A stretch of 64,000 nt of DNA from VAXT01 sp038040395 (GTDB taxonomy: Bacteria; Actinomycetota; Thermoleophilia; Gaiellales; Gaiellaceae). The stretch is taken from assembly GCA_038040395.1 (NCBI GenBank), contig JBBPIJ010000007.1, forward strand, positions 48,906-112,905, in the 5' to 3' direction. Under the pieces are notes generated by a model. That model saw only the letters and a program-made list of their open reading frames with translations. It did no database searches and had not been told where the DNA came from. The position numbers and the translations under genes were made by a program. Shown in pieces: positions 60,065-64,000 of the stretch (positions are counted from its first letter, which is position 1; each line of letters starts with the position of its first letter).

Positions 60065-60459
60065 GCGCCGCGGACCGTACCGCCGCGCCCCACGAGGAAG
60101 GCCGTTCGCTCGGCCACGTCCTTCATCCCGCGGTACTCGTGGGCGACCCCGAATTCCAACACGGCGTTCGCGTTCCAGTCCGAGAGGAACTGGATCTCGC
60201 CGAGGTCGAGTGCCTGACTCCACGCCGTCTGCGTCCAACAGGAGTCGCGCGAGATCGCGAACGGCGTGACTCCCGCCTGCTCGAACTCCGCTCTCCTGTC
60301 ACGCAGGAGCTCGAGCTCATTCGTTCAGGTCGACGACCAGGCGAAGAGGAAGAAGAAAAAGAGCGCGGGCGCCTCGCTGACGAGCTCGGTCGTCGTCGTC
60401 GGCTCCCGCGGCGCGAGCCAGACGGTTGCGTCGGGCACCTGATCCCCGGGCTCGAGCAT
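59998..60459 (-). CDS. Selenocysteine peroxiredoxin (in-frame TGA at the peroxidatic position)
   Basis: 153 residues counting one TGA-encoded residue at codon 45 (60327-60325). Before it: MLEPGDQVPDATVWLAPREP and PALFFFFLFAWSST. After it: TNELELLRDRRAEFEQAGVT, PFAISRDSCWTQTAWSQALD and ERTAFLVGRGGTVRGAWRYD. This is an AhpC/TSA peroxiredoxin of AhpE/BCP-like length. The TGA sits where the family has the peroxidatic cysteine (T/S-x-x-C-x-x-E-L, here SST-TGA-TNEL), with the catalytic Arg in AERTAFLV. A SECIS-like hairpin follows. The frame reads through perfectly to TAG 60000-59998. Only one Cys (C74) remains, a possible resolving residue. It would reduce peroxides in the cytoplasm. TAGGCT ends 6 nt before ATG 60459. 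Alternative: a single-base pseudogene. Confidence 0.82.
60283..60318 (-). promoter_or_regulatory. SECIS-like hairpin directing selenocysteine insertion
   Basis: Reading on the minus strand after the TGA: 6 nt, then GAGCTC (60318-60313), GAG, CTCCTG (60309-60304), loop CGTGA, CAGGAG (60298-60293), AGCG, GAGTTC (60288-60283). CTCCTG/CAGGAG is a perfect 6-bp upper stem; GAGCTC/GAGTTC forms the lower stem with one G-T pair. The apical loop begins 21 nt after the TGA and has G at its second position. Both agree with the known bacterial SECIS layout recognised by SelB. Confidence 0.72.
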
Positions 60460-60465
60460 GCGGCG

Positions 60466-60471
60466 AGCCTA
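60466..60471 (-). promoter_or_regulatory. -10 box for leaderless peroxiredoxin gene
   Basis: On the minus strand TAGGCT (60471-60466) ends 6 nt before ATG 60459, the same sequence and spacing as for the hydrolase gene at 17532. It lies just after the anti-sigma gene's stop (60483). Confidence 0.45.
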
Positions 60472-60482
60472 CAACGGTCGGC

Positions 60483-61676
60483 CTAAGGCGATGCGGGGCA
60501 GCACCAGCTCACGCTCTTCGGGAACGCCTTCTCGAGAGGCCCGCCGGGCGTGGCTCCGAACTGCTCGACGATGTTGGAGACGGCCTGCACCCTGGCGGCG
60601 TTCAGGCGGAGGAAGAGCCACTGGTCTGCGTTGACCCAGCCGACGAGGAGCCAGTTGCCGTTCGGCGAGATCGCGAGCGTCCCGAAATCGCCGGGCGCTG
60701 AGTAGAGGAAGCGCTCCTCACCGGGGTCCGTCTCGGCCTGGAGCAGAACGAGGTCGCTCCGGCCCGTTGCGGCGGAGAAGCGGACCATCACGAAGCGATG
60801 GCTCTTGCGGACGAAGGCGACGCCCGACGGGCCGACCGGCAGCCGGGTCGACCACAGCTTCCGGCCGTCGGAGTCGAGCACGCGGAGCGAGCTCTCGCCC
60901 AGGACGAGCAAGCGCTCCCCGTCCTCGGACCACACGAGCTGAGTCGGCACCTCGCCGGGAACCGTGCGCCAGAGGGTCTTCCCCGAGTCGGCTTCGACAA
61001 GCTCGATGCGCCCGTCGACGGCCGCGAACGCGAGCTCGTGATCCGCGACCGGCCTCCAGGCCGGCGGAGTGGCGCCAACGACCTTCCGGAGTGAACCGTC
61101 GGCCGTCCCGTCGCCGGCGACGACGCGCAGCTCTCGTCCGTTCAGATAGGCGATGCGGAAGCCCTCGCCGGGAGACCAGCGCGCGGCGTGCACTGCGCCC
61201 GGGCGCGCGAGCGACCACCGGATCGCCCCCTTGGCCTCGGGGTCGATCGCCGCCAGCTCGTGTGCGCGCGTGACCACGACGTATTTGGCCTGAGGCGACC
61301 ACGATCCCTCCCACCAAGGACCGAGCGATCGCTTCGAGCCGTCGGACCGTACGAGCCAGGGGCCGGTCTTTGCATTGACCAGGAGCATGCCCGGCGCAGG
61401 CAGCGAGGTCAGAGCCGGGCCGGCCTTCACCTTCTCGTCCGTGACGGCGTCCTTGACCGAACCGACGAGCGCGCGGCCGGGAGGCGAGATGGCGGCGGCG
61501 AGGACGGCGACGAGGACGGCAGCTACGAGCAAAGGGCGGAGGTTTCGCCGGGGCGTAGCGAGGGGCTCGCGAGTCTCCAGCGCGGCACGGACGAGCGGCC
61601 AGGCGCGCCGCTGGGCGTCGAGCTCGTCCGGAGCCGGGATGCGCTGGAGCGCTTTGCGTACGCCGTCGTCGCTCAC
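60483..61676 (-). CDS. Membrane-anchored anti-sigma-like protein with external beta-propeller
   Basis: 397 aa. A short N-terminal cytoplasmic part (ALQRIPAPDELDAQRRAWPL) is followed by one membrane helix (about 47-65, LLVAAVLVAVLAAAI) and a propeller-like sensor domain (SWSPQAKYVVVTRAHELAAI, RWSPGEGFRIAYLNGRELRV, WSEDGERLLVLGESSLRVLD). The end WCCPASP has paired cysteines. GTG 61676 overlaps the sigma-factor stop as GTGA. That coupling and topology argue for an anti-sigma factor reading an extracellular signal, though no ZAS zinc motif is present. Confidence 0.75.
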   Translation of the reverse strand: MSDDGVRKALQRIPAPDELDAQRRAWPLVRAALETREPLATPRRNLRPLLVAAVLVAVLAAAISPPGRALVGSVKDAVTDEKVKAGPALTSLPAPGMLLVNAKTGPWLVRSDGSKRSLGPWWEGSWSPQAKYVVVTRAHELAAIDPEAKGAIRWSLARPGAVHAARWSPGEGFRIAYLNGRELRVVAGDGTADGSLRKVVGATPPAWRPVADHELAFAAVDGRIELVEADSGKTLWRTVPGEVPTQLVWSEDGERLLVLGESSLRVLDSDGRKLWSTRLPVGPSGVAFVRKSHRFVMVRFSAATGRSDLVLLQAETDPGEERFLYSAPGDFGTLAISPNGNWLLVGWVNADQWLFLRLNAARVQAVSNIVEQFGATPGGPLEKAFPKSVSWCCPASP

Positions 61677-62206
61677 AGGTGCTCCTTGTCGATGATCGCC
61701 TCGAGACGATCGAGTCCACGACGAAGGCGGGAGTTGACGGTTCCGCGCGGCACGTCCAGCAAGTCGGCGATCTCGCCTGGCGTGTACTCGAGGAGATAGC
61801 GGAGGACGATCACGGCGCGGTGCTCCGGCGCAAGCGAGGCGAGGCCGGCTGCGACACCCTGCGAGAAGGTGCCGAGGTCGCCGGTGTCGAACTCCTCGCC
61901 GCCCTCGACTTCGGCCGTCTCGCGCCGCAGCGCCCTCGCCCGGGCCCAGTCGATTGCGCGGTTGACGACGATGCGATGCAGCCACGGCCCAAACGGCCGT
62001 TTGCGATCGAAGCGATCGAGGTTGCGGACGGCCGCGAGGAACGCCTCCTGCGCGATGTCCTCCGCCGCCGACCCGTCCTGCACCACGAGAAAGGCGGCCC
62101 TGTGAGCGCGCGGCCAGTGCTCGCGGAAGAGAGCCTCGAGGTCCGAAGCCGATCCCGCTTGCGCGCCTCGAATCCAGGAGCGCTCCTGTCGGCCGGGGCC
62201 CACCAT
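61673..62206 (-). CDS. ECF-subfamily RNA polymerase sigma factor
   Basis: 177 aa. Region 2 is DLEALFREHWPRAHRAAFLV with EDIAQEAFLAAVRNLDRFD and PFGPWLHRIVVNRAIDWARA; region 4 is SLAPEHRAVIVLRYLLEYTP with GEIADLLDVPRGTVNSRLRR. It activates a stress or envelope regulon together with the coupled anti-sigma-like partner. ATG 62206 is 9 nt after TATAGT (62221-62216). The upstream open frame in the same register is not supported. The secreted propeller gene lies divergent. Confidence 0.92.
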   Translation of the reverse strand: MVGPGRQERSWIRGAQAGSASDLEALFREHWPRAHRAAFLVVQDGSAAEDIAQEAFLAAVRNLDRFDRKRPFGPWLHRIVVNRAIDWARARALRRETAEVEGGEEFDTGDLGTFSQGVAAGLASLAPEHRAVIVLRYLLEYTPGEIADLLDVPRGTVNSRLRRGLDRLEAIIDKEHL

Positions 62207-62215
62207 CGCGCGGTG

Positions 62216-62221
62216 ACTATA
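62216..62221 (-). promoter_or_regulatory. -10 box for the sigma-factor gene
   Basis: TATAGT on the minus strand (62221-62216), 9 nt before ATG 62206; the closest match to TATAAT among the leaderless boxes in this window. Confidence 0.45.
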
Positions 62222-62331
62222 CGAGCGGATTCGTCCACGCGGTCCATACGAGGAGAGCGGTGCCCGAGGTCCGGGACCTTGAACGGCTCGAGCGGCGTAG
62301 AGATGACGTGAACGTCGAACGGAGGTTCTCG

Positions 62332-63474
62332 ATGAGACGACTGCTCCCGCTACTCCTGCTCGCGCTGATCCCGGCACCGACTGCGGCCCTCGCCGACGGC
62401 TGTCCGCCGTCGAGCTGCGGCACGACGAGCGTCGCCCCTGCCGGCTCCGGCGTCACGCTCATCCGGCCCGCGGGCCAGCAAGGCCCTGCCGACGGCTACG
62501 ACCTCGTCACGGGCGCGCGCAAGTTCCGGCTGCCGCACGGGGTTCTTGCCGCCGATGGCCGGACTTTCGTCTCGACTCGCCGCCTCAAGGCGCCGACGAA
62601 GACCATCGTCGAGCGCTACGACGCACGTACCGGCAGGCTCCTCTCCAGGATGAAGATCCCGGGCACCTGGTACGTCGCCGCCGTTTCGGCCGATGGCCAT
62701 TTCGTGGCGCTTGGCTGGTATCTCAAGCACGGTGTTGTCTTCGCGGTCGCCGACAAGGCGGTCCGCTTTCGGAGGGCGCTGCGCGGGAACTGGGAGATCG
62801 AGGCGTTGTCGCCTGACGGGACACGGCTGTTCCTCGTCCACTGGAACCGAAGCGGCGGATACACGCTCGAGAACATCGACACCCGCAGCGGCCGCCTGAG
62901 GCCCACGCGCCTCGACGAGGCGGACGAGAAGATGAGCGGCCTTGCCCAGGCGGCCGTGGCGACCCGAGACGGGCGCTGGCTGCTCACGCTCTACCTCAAG
63001 AGCGGCGGGAGCACATTCCTCCATGCGCTCGACCTGCGCACGGGCCTCGCCCACTGCATCGACCTGCCGCTCCGGGGGGCCGGCGCAACCGTCGGCTCAA
63101 CCGCGCTCGCGCTCTCACCCGACGAGCGCAAGCTCTACCTTGCGAGCCCGTTCCTCGGCCACGTGACGACGGTCGACCTGAAGAGACTCCGCGTGAGCCG
63201 TGATGTCCGCTTCGCCAGGCTTCCGGAGGCGCAAGTGAACATCGGCGTCGGGCCGAGCGCCGCGCTCACTCCGAACGGGCGCGTGCTGGGGTTCAGCGGC
63301 ACCGACCGAGCGTGGCTCTACGACACTGCGTTCGGTGTCGTGCACAAGCCGGGCCACACTCTCTGGGAGATCAGAGGGATCGGGTTCAGACCCGACGGCC
63401 GCCGGCTCATGGCGCTGGGGGTGCCAGGGCAGGCCCGGGCCTTCGACGCGGCCACGGGCGAGCCTGTGCGCTAG
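62332..63474 (+). CDS. Secreted beta-propeller protein of unknown function
   Basis: 380 aa. It has a signal peptide (MRRLLPLLLLALIPAPTAAL ending ALADG), then a Cys pair (GCPPSSCG) and seven or so blade-like repeats (AAVSADGHFVALGWYLKHG, EALSPDGTRLFLVHWNRSG, ALALSPDERKLYLASPFLGH, GIGFRPDGRRLMALGVPGQA). It is divergent from the sigma/anti-sigma pair and may be a regulon member or a ligand of the external sensor; this is inference. ATG 62332 has GGAGG 6 nt upstream and the signal peptide, so it is preferred over GTG 62260. It converges with the next gene with overlapping stops. Confidence 0.75.
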   Translation: MRRLLPLLLLALIPAPTAALADGCPPSSCGTTSVAPAGSGVTLIRPAGQQGPADGYDLVTGARKFRLPHGVLAADGRTFVSTRRLKAPTKTIVERYDARTGRLLSRMKIPGTWYVAAVSADGHFVALGWYLKHGVVFAVADKAVRFRRALRGNWEIEALSPDGTRLFLVHWNRSGGYTLENIDTRSGRLRPTRLDEADEKMSGLAQAAVATRDGRWLLTLYLKSGGSTFLHALDLRTGLAHCIDLPLRGAGATVGSTALALSPDERKLYLASPFLGHVTTVDLKRLRVSRDVRFARLPEAQVNIGVGPSAALTPNGRVLGFSGTDRAWLYDTAFGVVHKPGHTLWEIRGIGFRPDGRRLMALGVPGQARAFDAATGEPVR

Positions 63475-64000
63475 GAGGGCTCGACCGCGGCCGCAGCAGC
63501 TTCGGTCGCGTCCGCGATCTCGCGGACGACCTCGACGAGGTCCCGGTTGGCGTTGAAGACACGTAGTTGCCGGTCGGCTCCGTTCCCGCGCGAGAGGAGG
63601 TCTTCGATTCCCTCGAGCTCGCTCTCGGAGCCGAGCTCGCGGGCGTGAGGCGCTATCTCCTTCAGCCGGCGCCGGACGAGCTGGGTGACCGGCACGCGGT
63701 TCCGCCGTCCCGTCTCGAGGTCCATGAGCGGCGCTTCGAGCCCGTAGCGCGCGGCGAGCCACTTGTTCTCGCTCGTCAGGATCCGGTGGTAGGAGCGGAT
63801 CTCTTCCCCGCGGTCGAACCGCTCGCTGTAGAGCTTGACGAGCGCCTGGCAGTAGGCCGCGAGCGCGACCGCGTGCTCGACCCGCGTGACCGCGTCGCAC
63901 ACCCTGATCTCCACGGTCCCCAGGCGCGGGTGCGGCCGGATGTCCCACCAGATGTGCGTGTAGTCGGCGATGCAGCCGGTCTTCTCGAGCTGGCCGACGA
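63471..64000 (-). CDS. Glutamate-cysteine ligase family 2 (GCS2/YbdK-like), C-terminal part
   Basis: The frame is open to the window edge, so the N-terminus is missing; the last 176 codons are visible. HIWWDIRPHPRLGTVEIRVC followed by DAVTRVEH is the conserved GCS2 motif, and TSENKWLAARYGLEAPLMD is also typical. Members ligate glutamate to amine or thiol substrates (YbdK carboxylate-amine ligases, EgtA). Which one cannot be decided from the end. The stop overlaps the converging gene's stop by 4 bp. Confidence 0.88.
   Translation of the reverse strand, partial: VGQLEKTGCIADYTHIWWDIRPHPRLGTVEIRVCDAVTRVEHAVALAAYCQALVKLYSERFDRGEEIRSYHRILTSENKWLAARYGLEAPLMDLETGRRNRVPVTQLVRRRLKEIAPHARELGSESELEGIEDLLSRGNGADRQLRVFNANRDLVEVVREIADATEAAAAAVEPS

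Noticed and set aside
60325..60327. TGA in the peroxiredoxin taken as an ordinary nonsense mutation (pseudogene)
   Set aside because: The stop lies at the one residue replaced by Sec in known selenoproteins, the rest of the frame is intact and conserved, and a SECIS-like hairpin follows; decay would be expected to hit elsewhere. It remains the main alternative.

Overview
The window reads as chromosome from a high-GC, Gram-positive-type actinobacterium, most likely of the class Thermoleophilia (Gaiellales/Solirubrobacterales-like). This is inferred from the very GC-rich, E/R/A/G-rich proteins, the GuaB3 type of IMP dehydrogenase, a Tad pilus operon ending in fibronectin-like repeats, many GTG/TTG starts, and a striking number of genes whose start codon lies only 6-10 nt after a TANNNT -10 box (leaderless transcription). 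No rRNA, tRNA or CRISPR array was seen.

Layout. 1-10003: end of a Tad/Flp pilus operon (TadG-like end, cpaB, cpaE, cpaF, a VWA-TadB fusion, tadC, and a 1173-aa methyltransferase-like/fibronectin fusion). 10145-16002: response regulator, HAD phosphatase, DNA glycosylase, GST, GNAT, DUF72 and a secreted protein. 16099-20319: secreted hydrolase diverging from murI-rph-mgtC-rdgB. 20361-26077: YihY membrane protein, a roadblock-like protein, pyrE, HU, pyrF, a D,D-carboxypeptidase and a PfkB sugar kinase; the last two are separated by a strongly structured 160-bp segment. 26085-30070: lipoprotein diverging from guaB3-guaA. 30112-32253: small, more AT-rich accessory patch (IS1595 transposase remnant, Fic protein with operator-like repeats, a small leaderless gene, a palindrome). 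32247-35773: solute-binding protein and phospholipase-D-like protein diverging from an MFS transporter. 35827-46887: housekeeping run rplM-rpsI, glmM, glmS, sugar dehydrogenase, ArfB-like factor, HAD, acpS-nnr-MBL-alr-cca. 46983-51908: SDR and subtilase diverging from fabI. 52378-58143: one giant five-module signalling protein. 58520-64000: membrane protein, a peroxiredoxin, anti-sigma/sigma pair, secreted propeller, and the end of a glutamate-cysteine-ligase-family gene.

The most important observation is on the minus strand at 59998-60459. A complete peroxiredoxin reading frame is interrupted only by a TGA, exactly where the peroxidatic cysteine belongs, followed at the correct distance by a SECIS-like hairpin. 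It is best read as a selenocysteine peroxiredoxin, which ordinary gene calling cannot show. Other points worth attention are the leaderless promoter pattern, the BTAD-cyclase-kinase-STAND-WD40 protein, two fusions in the pilus operon, the dacA/pfkB RNA structure that buries a ribosome binding site, hairpins with T-runs directly before guaB3 and rplM, and a phospholipase-D gene that appears to start at CTG.
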